From NCBI GenBank assembly GCA_035317085.1, contig DATHHS010000092.1, positions 1 through 24,383 on the forward strand: 24,383 bases of DNA, written 5' to 3'. Position 1 is the first letter of the stretch. Every line of letters begins with the position of its first letter. Below are positions 14,087-20,794 of the stretch, one piece after another. The notes beneath the pieces are model-generated. The model was not told where the DNA came from, ran no database searches, and saw only the letters and a list, made by a program, of their open reading frames with translations. The stretch comes from VBDM01 sp035317085. Its GTDB lineage: Bacteria > Pseudomonadota > Gammaproteobacteria > Burkholderiales > SG8-39. The position numbers were made by a program, and so were the translations under genes.

Positions 14087-14410
14087 TCAGCGGATGACGC
14101 CGAGCGAGCCCTTCTGGCTGGAGAAATACGCGGCGAGATCGGCCATGTCCTGCGGATTGAGGCTGCCGACCTGTCCGCCCATGATGACGTTCTTGCGCGC
14201 GCCCGACTTGTAGTCGCGCAGCGCTTTCAGCAGGTAGTCGTAGTGCTGTCCGGCGAGCCGCGGAAAATCCGGCCCTGTGGGACTGTTTCCGTCGAGCCCG
14301 TGGCAGGCGGCGCAAGCCTGGGACTTCTGCTTGCCGGAGTCCGCGTCGCCCGCGGCGAAAGCCTGAGCGCTGAAACAGGCGGCGAGCGCGAGAGCGAGAA
14401 GTTTGTTCAT
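14087..14410 (-). CDS. Periplasmic monoheme cytochrome c (c553-like)
   Basis: A 107-residue protein. A Sec signal peptide (MNKLLALALAACFSAQAFA) precedes a single CAACH heme motif followed by GLDGNSPTGPDFPRLAGQH. A Met candidate for the sixth ligand (NVIMGG) lies before the C-terminal helix NPQDMADLAAYFSSQ. It is a class I cytochrome related to one half of cytochrome c4. The ATG overlaps the upstream cytochrome stop by 4 nt (ATGA), so the two hemoproteins are co-expressed and may work as a pair. Electron partners are not evident. Confidence 0.9.
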   Translation of the reverse strand: MNKLLALALAACFSAQAFAAGDADSGKQKSQACAACHGLDGNSPTGPDFPRLAGQHYDYLLKALRDYKSGARKNVIMGGQVGSLNPQDMADLAAYFSSQKGSLGVIR

Positions 14411-14757
14411 TTGCCCGCCTTCCCCGGGCCGCCGTAGTAGGCGGCGAGGTCGGCCATGTCCTGGTCGGAGAGGCTTTTCGCGATTCCCCGCATGCTCGGA
14501 TGACCGCGGTCGCCGGTTCGATAGGCTTGCAGCGCCTTGACGATATAGTCGGGCGACTGTCCCGCGATCATCGGCACCGAGTAGACCTCGGGATACACCG
14601 TCTTGTACATCGGGATGCCGTGGCAGCCGATGCACATCGAGTTCTTTCCCTTCGCGGCTTCGGCGTTCCCGACCGTCTGCGCGTGAACGGGCGGAACTAC
14701 GAGGAAAGACAGGAACGCGAGGAAAGACAGGAGCGGAACGGCCAGCAATATTCTCAT
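14407..14757 (-). CDS. Periplasmic monoheme cytochrome c
   Basis: A 116-residue protein with a Sec signal (MRILLAVPLLSFLAFLSFL then HAQ), heme motif CIGCH followed by GIPMYKTVYPEVYSVPMIAGQSP, and a likely axial Met in HPSMRGIAKSLSDQDMADLAAYY. The C-terminal D-M-A-D-L-A-A-Y phrase is shared with the downstream cytochrome, so the two probably arose by duplication. The start ATG at 14757 begins a clean signal peptide; the frame is open further upstream but crosses the promoter. A good sigma70 promoter lies at 14792-14819. Confidence 0.9.
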   Translation of the reverse strand: MRILLAVPLLSFLAFLSFLVVPPVHAQTVGNAEAAKGKNSMCIGCHGIPMYKTVYPEVYSVPMIAGQSPDYIVKALQAYRTGDRGHPSMRGIAKSLSDQDMADLAAYYGGPGKAGK

Positions 14758-14791
14758 TATGCGTTCTCGGCGAAGGCAAAAGCGGGCCAAT

Positions 14792-14819
14792 TCTATACGA
14801 TGCAATCCGCCGCGGTCAA
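14792..14819 (-). promoter_or_regulatory. Sigma70-type promoter of the cytochrome pair
   Basis: On the minus strand, TTGACC (14819-14814) and TATAGA (14797-14792) are separated by 16 nt. The start codon at 14757 lies 34 nt beyond the -10. The -35 overlaps the T-run of the preceding terminator. Confidence 0.6.
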
Positions 14820-14894
14820 AAAACGTTGAACCCGACGCGAAGCGCGGCTTCAACCCCGCGCGTTGGAACGGACGCAGAGCGCCGTTCAACGCGC
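14818..14894 (-). terminator. Terminator region after the amidase gene
   Basis: Two hairpins follow the amidase stop on the minus strand. The first (14858-14894) has a 13-bp GCGCGTTG/AACGG stem with one bulge. The second (14825-14854) has GTTGAA/TTCAAC arms and is followed one or two bases later by six T (14823-14818). The second is the likely intrinsic terminator. Confidence 0.6.
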
Positions 14895-14895
14895 G

Positions 14896-15618
14896 CTACT
14901 TCTGCGACCCGGTGCGAATGTTTTTTCCTCCGAGGCACCGCTCCAGTCCCTGGGCCACCGCCGCCGCCATTCGCTTGCGCGTTTCCTCCGATTGCGCCTT
15001 GAGCTCTTCGTCGCGGTTGACGATCACGCCCGCCTCGAGAAGGACGGCGGGCGTTCTCGCGGTCTTGAGCACGATGAGGTTGTCATAGTAGTGCACGCCG
15101 TTCGTGCGATCGGCAAAGGGTTTGTTCTCCCCGGGGATGGGGTCGGCGTGATAGAGCGATGGCGTGAATCCGGCGCCGCGCAACGCCTCGCCGATCGCCG
15201 AGGCGCAGGCGAGGCTGCGTCTCACCGCCCGGTTCTTGCGCGAAATGAAAAGGGAAAACCCCGAATACCGGTCGCTGTACGGGCGCTCGACGCGGTCGTA
15301 CTCCCAGGCCTCGAAGAATTGCAGTTGCGTGGAGTCGTGATGCACCGAAAGAAAAAAGTCGGCGCCCGCCGCGGCAGCGGTGCGCTGCGTGAGGTGCGAC
15401 ATGAAACCGTCCGCGCCGATCAGCAGGGTTCCCAATCCCCGGCCGCGCGCGGCGGATTCGATTTCGACGGCGAGCTCCCGGTTGAAATCCAGCTCGGGGC
15501 GGCCGCGAGCGCTGGTCGCGCCCGGTTCCTCGATGAAGTGCCCCACGTCGACGGCGACCGTGGTCCGCGCCTGGGCGGACGCGGCGGCGCAGAGCAGAGC
15601 GAGAAACAGCGAGCGCAT
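14896..15618 (-). CDS. N-acetylmuramoyl-L-alanine amidase (Amidase_3)
   Basis: A 240-residue exported zinc amidase that cleaves the MurNAc-L-Ala bond of peptidoglycan. The signal peptide is MRSLFLALLCAAASAQA. Zinc-ligand candidates are His27 (VDVGH), Glu42 (PELDFN) and His93/His94 (SVHHD), and the catalytic Glu lies in VLLEAGVIVN near residue 198. It lacks the AMIN and LysM domains of AmiB/AmiC, so it is a minimal enzyme. The loop FSLFISRKN is family-typical. A promoter is visible immediately upstream, with the -10 only 6 nt from the ATG. Confidence 0.88.
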   Translation of the reverse strand: MRSLFLALLCAAASAQARTTVAVDVGHFIEEPGATSARGRPELDFNRELAVEIESAARGRGLGTLLIGADGFMSHLTQRTAAAAGADFFLSVHHDSTQLQFFEAWEYDRVERPYSDRYSGFSLFISRKNRAVRRSLACASAIGEALRGAGFTPSLYHADPIPGENKPFADRTNGVHYYDNLIVLKTARTPAVLLEAGVIVNRDEELKAQSEETRKRMAAAVAQGLERCLGGKNIRTGSQK

Positions 15619-15624
15619 CGGCGG

Positions 15625-15653
15625 ATTGTGCGGCAGCGGTAGCGGCGCGGCAA
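15625..15653 (-). promoter_or_regulatory. Sigma70-type promoter of the amidase gene
   Basis: On the minus strand, TTGCCG (15653-15648) and CACAAT (15630-15625) are separated by 17 nt. The -10 ends 6 nt before the ATG, so the transcript would have little or no leader. Confidence 0.45.
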
Positions 15654-15665
15654 GCTCGCGCAGCG

Positions 15666-15671
15666 TATAAA
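15666..15671 (+). promoter_or_regulatory. -10 element of the MoxR-VWA operon
   Basis: TATAAA lies 33 nt before the MoxR ATG at 15705 and overlaps an earlier in-frame ATG at 15672. This argues that the earlier ATG is not used. No good -35 is seen. Confidence 0.4.
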
Positions 15672-15704
15672 ATGACCGCTTTCCGGACGCTCGAGGCCCG
15701 ACCG

Positions 15705-16547
15705 ATGCGCTTCAAAGGCTCAGACGCCTATGTCTCCACCGACGATCTGACGCTCGCCGTCAACGCGGCGATCACGCTCCAGCGTCCGCTGCTGGTGAAA
15801 GGCGAGCCGGGGACCGGCAAGACCATGCTCGCCGTGGAAGTGGCCAAGGCGCTCGGGCTGCCGCTCCTCGAATGGCACATCAAGTCCACCACCAAGGCGC
15901 AGCAGGGCCTGTACGAATACGACGCGGTCAGCCGCCTGCGCGATTCGCAACTCGGCGACCCGCGCGTGCACGAGATCCGCAATTACATCGTCAAGGGGAC
16001 GCTGTGGCAGGCGTTCACCTCGGACACGCCGGTAGTGCTCCTCATCGACGAGGTCGACAAGGCCGACATCGAGTTTCCGAACGACCTTTTGCGCGAGCTC
16101 GACCGCATGGAGTTTTTCGTGTACGAGACGAAGGAGCTCGTCAAGGCGCAGCGGCGCCCGATAGTGTTCATCACCTCGAACAACGAGAAGGAGCTCCCCG
16201 ACGCCTTCCTGCGGCGCTGTTTTTTCCACTATATCCGCTTCCCCGACAAGGAAACGATGGAGAAAATCGTGGAGGTGCACTTCCCCGGGCTGAAAAAATC
16301 GCTGCTGCGCGATGCGCTCGAAGTATTCTTCGAGGTGCGCGAAGTGCCGGGACTGAAGAAGAAGCCTTCCACCTCCGAGCTGCTCGACTGGCTGAAGCTC
16401 CTGCTCGCCGAGGACATCTCGCCGGAATCCCTGAGAGCCAAGGACCGCAAGACCATCATCCCGCCGCTGCACGGCGCGCTGCTGAAAAACGAACAGGACG
16501 TGCATCTCTTCGAGCGACTCGTCTTCATGTCGCGCCAATCGAGGTAA
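15705..16547 (+). CDS. MoxR-family AAA+ ATPase (CoxD-like)
   Basis: A 280-residue cytoplasmic ATPase. Walker A is GEPGTGKT at 33-40 and Walker B VVLLIDEVDKAD from 110. Sensor 1 is ITSNNEKELPDAFLRRCFFHY, which also holds the arginine finger region. The STTKAQQGLYEYDAVSRL and EFPNDLLRELDRMEF segments are typical of the subgroup paired with CoxE-like VWA proteins. MoxR ATPases act as chaperones that load metals or remodel partner enzymes. The start at 15705 is preferred to 15672, which lies in the -10; GAGG precedes 15705. The VWA gene follows after a 49-nt gap containing a REP hairpin. Confidence 0.9.
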   Translation: MRFKGSDAYVSTDDLTLAVNAAITLQRPLLVKGEPGTGKTMLAVEVAKALGLPLLEWHIKSTTKAQQGLYEYDAVSRLRDSQLGDPRVHEIRNYIVKGTLWQAFTSDTPVVLLIDEVDKADIEFPNDLLRELDRMEFFVYETKELVKAQRRPIVFITSNNEKELPDAFLRRCFFHYIRFPDKETMEKIVEVHFPGLKKSLLRDALEVFFEVREVPGLKKKPSTSELLDWLKLLLAEDISPESLRAKDRKTIIPPLHGALLKNEQDVHLFERLVFMSRQSR

Positions 16548-16558
16548 ACGCACCTGCT

Positions 16559-16595
16559 CCCTCCCCCGCGTGCGGGAGAGGGCTGGGGTGAGGGC
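16559..16595. repeat. REP-like hairpin overlapping a translation start region
   Basis: CCCTCCCCCGC and GCGGGAGAGGG pair over 11 positions with one mismatch and a 2-nt loop (16559-16569 and 16572-16582). GGCTGGGGTGAGGGC follows. This matches a familiar proteobacterial REP sequence type (from memory, not searched). The final GGTGAGG serves as the only ribosome-binding sequence for the VWA gene at 16597. Confidence 0.75.
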
Positions 16596-16596
16596 C

Positions 16597-17772
16597 ATGC
16601 TCTCCGGCTTCTTCGTCAAGTTGAAAGACCACAAGATCCCGGTTTCGATCAAGGAGTGGCTGACGCTGCTCGAAGGAATGCAAAAGGGCGTCATCTCGCC
16701 CTCGATCGACGAGTTCTACTACCTGTCGCGCACGACGCTGGTGAAGGACGAGCAGAATTTCGACAAGTTCGATCGCGCCTTCGGCGAATACTTCAAGGGT
16801 ATCGAATCGATCGCCGGGGCCGGGCTCGACGTTCCGCTCGAGTGGCTGTTGAAACAGGCCGAGCTGAATCTGTCCGACGAAGAAAAGGCGATGATCGAAG
16901 CGGCGGGCGGCTGGGACAAGCTTATGGAGGCGCTCAAGAAACGCCTCGAAGAACAGCAGGGCCGGCACCAGGGCGGCAACAAGTGGATCGGCACGGCGGG
17001 CACCTCCCCTTTCGGCGCCTACGGCTACAACCCGGAAGGCGTGCGCATCGGCCAGGACAAATCGCGCAACCGCAGCGCCGTGAAGGTGTGGGATGCGCGC
17101 GAGTACCGCAACCTCGACGATACGGTGGAACTGGGCACGCGCAACATCAAGGTGGCGCTCCGGCGCTTGCGCAAATTCGCGCGCGAAGGCGCGCCCGAGG
17201 AGCTCGACCTCGACACCACCATAGACAAGACCGCGCGCAACGCCGGCTATCTCGATCTCATCATGCGCCCCGAGCGGCACAACGCCGTGAAGGTGCTGAT
17301 GTTCCTCGACATCGGCGGCACCATGGATGACCACGTCAAGCTTGCCGAAGAGCTTTTTTCAGCGGCCAAGACGGAGTTCAAGCACCTCGAGTACTTCTAC
17401 TTCCACAACTGCCTGTACGATTATGTGTGGAAGGACAATCACCGCCGCCATTCGGAGCGCACCCGCGTCGTAGACATCATGCACAAGTACGGCCACGACT
17501 ATAAGCTCGTCTTCGTCGGCGACGCGACCATGAGCCCCTACGAAATCCTGCAGCCGGGCGGCTCGATCGAGTACTCGAACGACGAGGCGGGCGCGGTATG
17601 GCTGAAACGCATGCTCGAGGTGTACCCGCGGGCGATCTGGCTCAACCCGGAGCCGGAAGAAATCTGGCCCTACCGCCAGTCGATCGGCATCCTCAGGGAA
17701 ATCATGGGCGGACGCATGTACGGCACCACCATCGAAGGACTGGAGCGCGCCATGCGCGCTTTGACAAAATAA
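16597..17772 (+). CDS. VWA-domain protein (CoxE-like)
   Basis: A 391-residue soluble protein. The N-terminal helical part (1-150) begins MLSGFFVKLKDHKIPVSIKEWL, typical of CoxE-like proteins next to MoxR. A Gly/Lys-rich linker follows, then a VWA domain from about 230 to 385. The metal-ion-dependent adhesion site is modified: FLDIGGTMDD gives D238-x-G-x-T in place of D-x-S-x-S. VWA proteins of this class act with the MoxR ATPase in enzyme maturation; here no client enzyme is encoded beside them. The frame opens upstream at GTG 16570 inside the REP hairpin, so ATG 16597 is chosen. Confidence 0.85.
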   Translation: MLSGFFVKLKDHKIPVSIKEWLTLLEGMQKGVISPSIDEFYYLSRTTLVKDEQNFDKFDRAFGEYFKGIESIAGAGLDVPLEWLLKQAELNLSDEEKAMIEAAGGWDKLMEALKKRLEEQQGRHQGGNKWIGTAGTSPFGAYGYNPEGVRIGQDKSRNRSAVKVWDAREYRNLDDTVELGTRNIKVALRRLRKFAREGAPEELDLDTTIDKTARNAGYLDLIMRPERHNAVKVLMFLDIGGTMDDHVKLAEELFSAAKTEFKHLEYFYFHNCLYDYVWKDNHRRHSERTRVVDIMHKYGHDYKLVFVGDATMSPYEILQPGGSIEYSNDEAGAVWLKRMLEVYPRAIWLNPEPEEIWPYRQSIGILREIMGGRMYGTTIEGLERAMRALTK

Positions 17773-17783
17773 GGGAGCTTGCC

Positions 17784-18173
17784 ATGAGAACCATCGCGAT
17801 TGCCTGCGCTTTGCTTGCTTTTGCCATGCTCGCAACCGACGCCACCGGAGCGCGCGTCGGCAAGCGGCAGCTGTGGGGCTCGATCGTCTACGACAGCAAG
17901 TCGCGCGTATTCGGCTATGCCGTGGACCTGAAAACGAAACGCGAAGCCGAAACCGAGGCGTTTCGCCAGTGCGGCGACTGCGATGTGATCAAGACCTTCC
18001 GCGACAGTTGCGGCGCCATCGCCGACACGCCCAGGAAGTTCGGCGACAAACCCAAGAAGGCGGGATTCGTCTGGGAAACCGGAGCTTCGCAGGAAATCGC
18101 CGAGCGCAAAGCGCTCCGGAAATGCGGAGCCGACTGCAAGATCGTCGTGTGGGCGTGCACCGCTGAAAAATGA
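17784..18173 (+). CDS. DUF4189-type exported protein
   Basis: A 129-residue protein with a Sec signal (MRTIAIACALLAFAMLATDATG) and one small domain. WGSIVYDSKSRVFGYAVD starts the domain, and the repeated pattern EAETEAFRQCGDCDVI / AERKALRKCGADCKIV is typical of DUF4189 with paired cysteines. The function of the family is unknown. A strong GGGAG site lies 7 nt upstream and the gene starts 11 nt after the VWA stop, so it is likely in the same transcript. Its stop codon lies inside a REP hairpin. Confidence 0.8.
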   Translation: MRTIAIACALLAFAMLATDATGARVGKRQLWGSIVYDSKSRVFGYAVDLKTKREAETEAFRQCGDCDVIKTFRDSCGAIADTPRKFGDKPKKAGFVWETGASQEIAERKALRKCGADCKIVVWACTAEK

Positions 18174-18271
18174 CGGCCGGAGGGCCGTCATCCTGAGGCC
18201 GGAGGCCGAAGGATCTGCTTTGAGAATCTGAAAAACAGATTTCTTCGTCGCCGACGGCGACTCAGAATGAC
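18171..18271. repeat. REP-like composite element between convergent genes
   Basis: TGACGGCC-GGAG-GGCCGTCA (18171-18190) is a perfect 8-bp stem starting at the DUF4189 stop. It joins an 85-nt inverted element whose ends are GTCATCCTGAG (18187-18197) and CTCAGAATGAC (18261-18271), 10 of 11 complementary. Inner arms GTCGCC/GGCGAC and GAAGGATCT/AGATTTCTTC are also seen. It fills nearly all the space between two convergent genes and may terminate both. Confidence 0.8.
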
Positions 18272-18280
18272 AAACCCTGA

Positions 18281-20077
18281 TCAACTCCTTCCCGGCGGCG
18301 GCGCGACCTTGAGCACCTCTTCGAGCGTCGTCAGTCCCATCGCGACTTTCATCGCGCCGCTGATGCGCAGCGGCTTCATGCCTTCCTTGTAGGCCACTTC
18401 CCGGATCTTCGCCACGTCCGCCTCGGCGTTGACCAGCCGCTTCACTTCCGGCGAAAGCAGCAGGATCTCGTACAGGCCGATGCGGCCGGTGTAGCCGGTG
18501 TTGCGGCATTCCATGCAGCCGACCGGCCGGTAGATGTGCGCCGGACGCTTCGCCTTCCAAGGCGCGACGAACTCTTCCCAGCTGAAATCGCCCACCCGCT
18601 CCGAATCGTACGGAACTTTCTCCTTGCAGTGCTTGCACAGCGTCCGCACCAGGCGCTGCGCCATCACTCCGAGGATGGTCGAGTTGAGCAGGTAGGCCGG
18701 CACGCCGAGCTCCAGCAGCCGCGTGATCGCGCTGGGGGAATCGTTGGTGTGCAGCGTGGAGAGAACGAGGTGCCCGGTGAGCGCGGCCTGCACCGCCATC
18801 TCCGCGGTCTGGACATCGCGGATCTCCCCCACCATGATGATGTCGGGGTCCTGGCGCATGAGCGCGCGCACGCCTTCGGCGAAACCGAGGTCGATCGAAG
18901 CCTGCACCTGCATCTGGTTGAAGGAGGGCTCGATCATCTCGATCGGGTCCTCGATCGTGCACACGTTCACTTCGGGCGTCGCCAGCGTTTTCAACGTCGA
19001 GTAGAGCGTGGTGGTCTTGCCCGAGCCCGTCGGCCCGGTCACCAGGATGATGCCGTTCGGCTGGCCGGTCATCTGTTTCCAGCGCGTCTTGTCGTCCTCG
19101 GAGAAGCCGAGCTCGGCGAAATCCTTGACGATGACCTCCGGGTCGAAGACGCGCATCACGAGCTTCTCGCCAAAGGCCGTCGGCAGCGTCGAGAGGCGCA
19201 GCTCCACGTCCTGGCCGTCGGCGGTGCGCGTCTTGATGCGCCCGTCCTGCGGGCGGCGCTTCTCCACCACGTCCATGCGCCCCAGGATCTTGATGCGCGA
19301 GGTCATCGCCGCCATCACCGGCATGGGGATCTGGTAGACGGGATGAAGCACGCCGTCGATGCGGAAACGCACTTCGCCCACCTCGCGGCGCGGCTCCATA
19401 TGGATGTCGCTCGCGCGCTGGTCGAAGGCGTACTGCCACAGCCAGTCCACGACGTGCACGATGTGCTGGTCGTTCGCGTCGAGCTGCTTGTTGGTCTGGC
19501 CCATCTCGACCAGCTGCTCGAAATTGCCGACGCCGCTGCGCGCATCGCCTTTCTTGGCGGCGCCTTTCACCGATTTCGCCAGGTTGTAGAACTCGACCTG
19601 GTAGCGGCTGATGTCGAGCGGATTGGCGATGACGCGGCGGATCTCCAGCCGCAGCATCTGCTTCAGCTCCTTTTCCCAGTCCTTGATGTAGGGTTCGCAG
19701 GTTGCGATCACGACTTCGCGCGTGTTTGCTTCGACCGGGAGGATCTTGAAGCGCGCCGCGTAGTGGCTGGACATCACGTCGGTGACCGCGGAGAAATTGA
19801 TCTTGAGCGGATCGATGTGGTAGTAATCCATGCCCGTCTGCTTTGCGAGCCACTCGGTGAGCCACTCGAGACCGAGGATTTTCTGGGGCGGCTTCGCGGA
19901 ACGCCATTTCTGGTCGGCGATCACCGTGAGCGGATGGTGATCGCCGCGATGCAGCCTGCGATCGGCGATGAGCTTGTCCGCCTCTGCCTTGGGCACTATG
20001 CCGTCGGCCACCAGCCCCTGCGCCACCTCGGCGAGCGTGAGGCGATGGTCCTGTAGGGTCTCGGCCGCAGTCTGCAT
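18281..20077 (-). CDS. Orphan GspE/PilB-family ATPase
   Basis: A 598-residue secretion ATPase. Residues 1-160 form a divergent N-terminal domain (LVADGIVPKAEADKL, then RRLHRGDHHPL and WLTEWLAKQTGMDYYHIDPLKI). It does not show the tandem MshEN repeat seen in mshE. The ATPase core has ASDIHMEPR, Walker A GPTGSGKT at 348-355, Walker B DPDIIMVGEIRD from 410, LSTLHTND, and zinc cysteines C481, C484, C521 and C524. No platform, pilin or secretin gene adjoins it. A promoter whose -10 ends 6 nt before ATG 20077 favours this start; an in-frame ATG at 20098 lies between the promoter hexamers. Confidence 0.88.
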   Translation of the reverse strand: MQTAAETLQDHRLTLAEVAQGLVADGIVPKAEADKLIADRRLHRGDHHPLTVIADQKWRSAKPPQKILGLEWLTEWLAKQTGMDYYHIDPLKINFSAVTDVMSSHYAARFKILPVEANTREVVIATCEPYIKDWEKELKQMLRLEIRRVIANPLDISRYQVEFYNLAKSVKGAAKKGDARSGVGNFEQLVEMGQTNKQLDANDQHIVHVVDWLWQYAFDQRASDIHMEPRREVGEVRFRIDGVLHPVYQIPMPVMAAMTSRIKILGRMDVVEKRRPQDGRIKTRTADGQDVELRLSTLPTAFGEKLVMRVFDPEVIVKDFAELGFSEDDKTRWKQMTGQPNGIILVTGPTGSGKTTTLYSTLKTLATPEVNVCTIEDPIEMIEPSFNQMQVQASIDLGFAEGVRALMRQDPDIIMVGEIRDVQTAEMAVQAALTGHLVLSTLHTNDSPSAITRLLELGVPAYLLNSTILGVMAQRLVRTLCKHCKEKVPYDSERVGDFSWEEFVAPWKAKRPAHIYRPVGCMECRNTGYTGRIGLYEILLLSPEVKRLVNAEADVAKIREVAYKEGMKPLRISGAMKVAMGLTTLEEVLKVAPPPGRS

Positions 20078-20083
20078 GGCGGG

Positions 20084-20112
20084 AATATAGCCAGCCATCA
20101 CCGAACCGGCAA
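20084..20112 (-). promoter_or_regulatory. Sigma70-type promoter of the orphan GspE gene
   Basis: TTGCCG (20112-20107) and TATATT (20089-20084) on the minus strand are 17 nt apart. The -10 ends 6 nt before the proposed ATG, again suggesting a leaderless transcript. Confidence 0.5.
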
Positions 20113-20129
20113 GTTTTCGCACCCGGATT

Positions 20130-20159
20130 TTGACATTGCCGCTCAACTGCGCGATCCTA
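20130..20159 (+). promoter_or_regulatory. Possible promoter of the peroxiredoxin gene
   Basis: A consensus TTGACA (20130-20135) is followed after 17-18 nt by GATCCTA, a poor -10. The gene start is at 20195 with GGAGA 5 nt upstream of its ATG. Confidence 0.35.
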
Positions 20160-20194
20160 AGCCCTCCAAAAACTCGAACTTTCCGGAGACCGAA

Positions 20195-20701
20195 ATGACC
20201 ATCAAAGTCGGCGACACTTTGCCCGACGGCAAGCTTTCCGAATCCACCGAATACGATGCGGCCGCCGGCTGCCCGATCAATCCCCAGGACTTGAGCGTCG
20301 CTCAGGCCGCGAAAGGCAAGAAGATCGTGATCTTCGCCCTGCCCGGCGCGTACACGCCGACCTGCTCGGCGAAGCACGTCCCGAGCTACGTGAAGAACTA
20401 CGACCAGCTGAAGGCGAAGAAAGTGGACGAAATCTGGTGCGTCGCGACCAACGACGCGTTCGTGATGGCCGCCTGGGGCCGCGACCAGAAGGCGGGCGGC
20501 AAGATCCGCATGCTCGGCGACGGCAGCGGCGAATGGACCAAGAAGCTCGGCCTCACGCTCGACCTCACCGCGCGCAACATGGGCATGCGCTCGCAGCGCT
20601 ATTCCATGCTCGTCGAAAACGGCGTGGTGAAGAAGCTGAATATCGAAGCGCCCGGGAAATACGAAGTGAGCGGCGCGGAGACCATGCTGACGCAGCTTTG
20701 A
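20195..20701 (+). CDS. Prx5-type peroxiredoxin
   Basis: A 168-residue thiol peroxidase that reduces hydroperoxides. The peroxidatic Cys57 lies in PGAYTPTCSAKH, the Prx5/AhpE-type active site. GDTLPDGKL at the N-terminus, CVATNDAFVMAAWG in the core, and GMRSQRYSMLVENGVVKKLNIE near the C-terminus are family features. Cys26 and Cys82 could act as additional thiols. A clear Rho-independent terminator follows, so this is a single-gene transcript. A short remnant with similar sequence is found at the right end of the window. Confidence 0.93.
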   Translation: MTIKVGDTLPDGKLSESTEYDAAAGCPINPQDLSVAQAAKGKKIVIFALPGAYTPTCSAKHVPSYVKNYDQLKAKKVDEIWCVATNDAFVMAAWGRDQKAGGKIRMLGDGSGEWTKKLGLTLDLTARNMGMRSQRYSMLVENGVVKKLNIEAPGKYEVSGAETMLTQL

Positions 20702-20737
20702 GCGCGCGACAGCGGCTGTCGATTCCCGTCGAGACAG

Positions 20738-20763
20738 AACGCCCGGCATCCCCGGGCGTTTTT
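20738..20763 (+). terminator. Intrinsic terminator of the peroxiredoxin gene
   Basis: A perfect 9-bp stem AACGCCCGG/CCGGGCGTT with 5-nt loop is followed by an uninterrupted T-run (20759-20763). It lies 37 nt beyond the stop. On the other strand the T-tract is weak, so it acts mainly on the plus strand. Confidence 0.9.
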
Positions 20764-20794
20764 CATTGGGCGATCCGGTTTCCCACGCCCGCCG

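Noticed and set aside
15672..15704. Upstream ATG for the MoxR gene
   Set aside because: It overlaps a TATAAA -10 element; the next ATG at 15705 has a GAGG site and matches the usual N-terminus.
17670..19907. Long minus-strand open frame (745 codons)
   Set aside because: It runs in a different frame through the orphan GspE gene and then antisense to DUF4189 and the VWA gene; composition is Arg/Ala/Gly-rich shadow.
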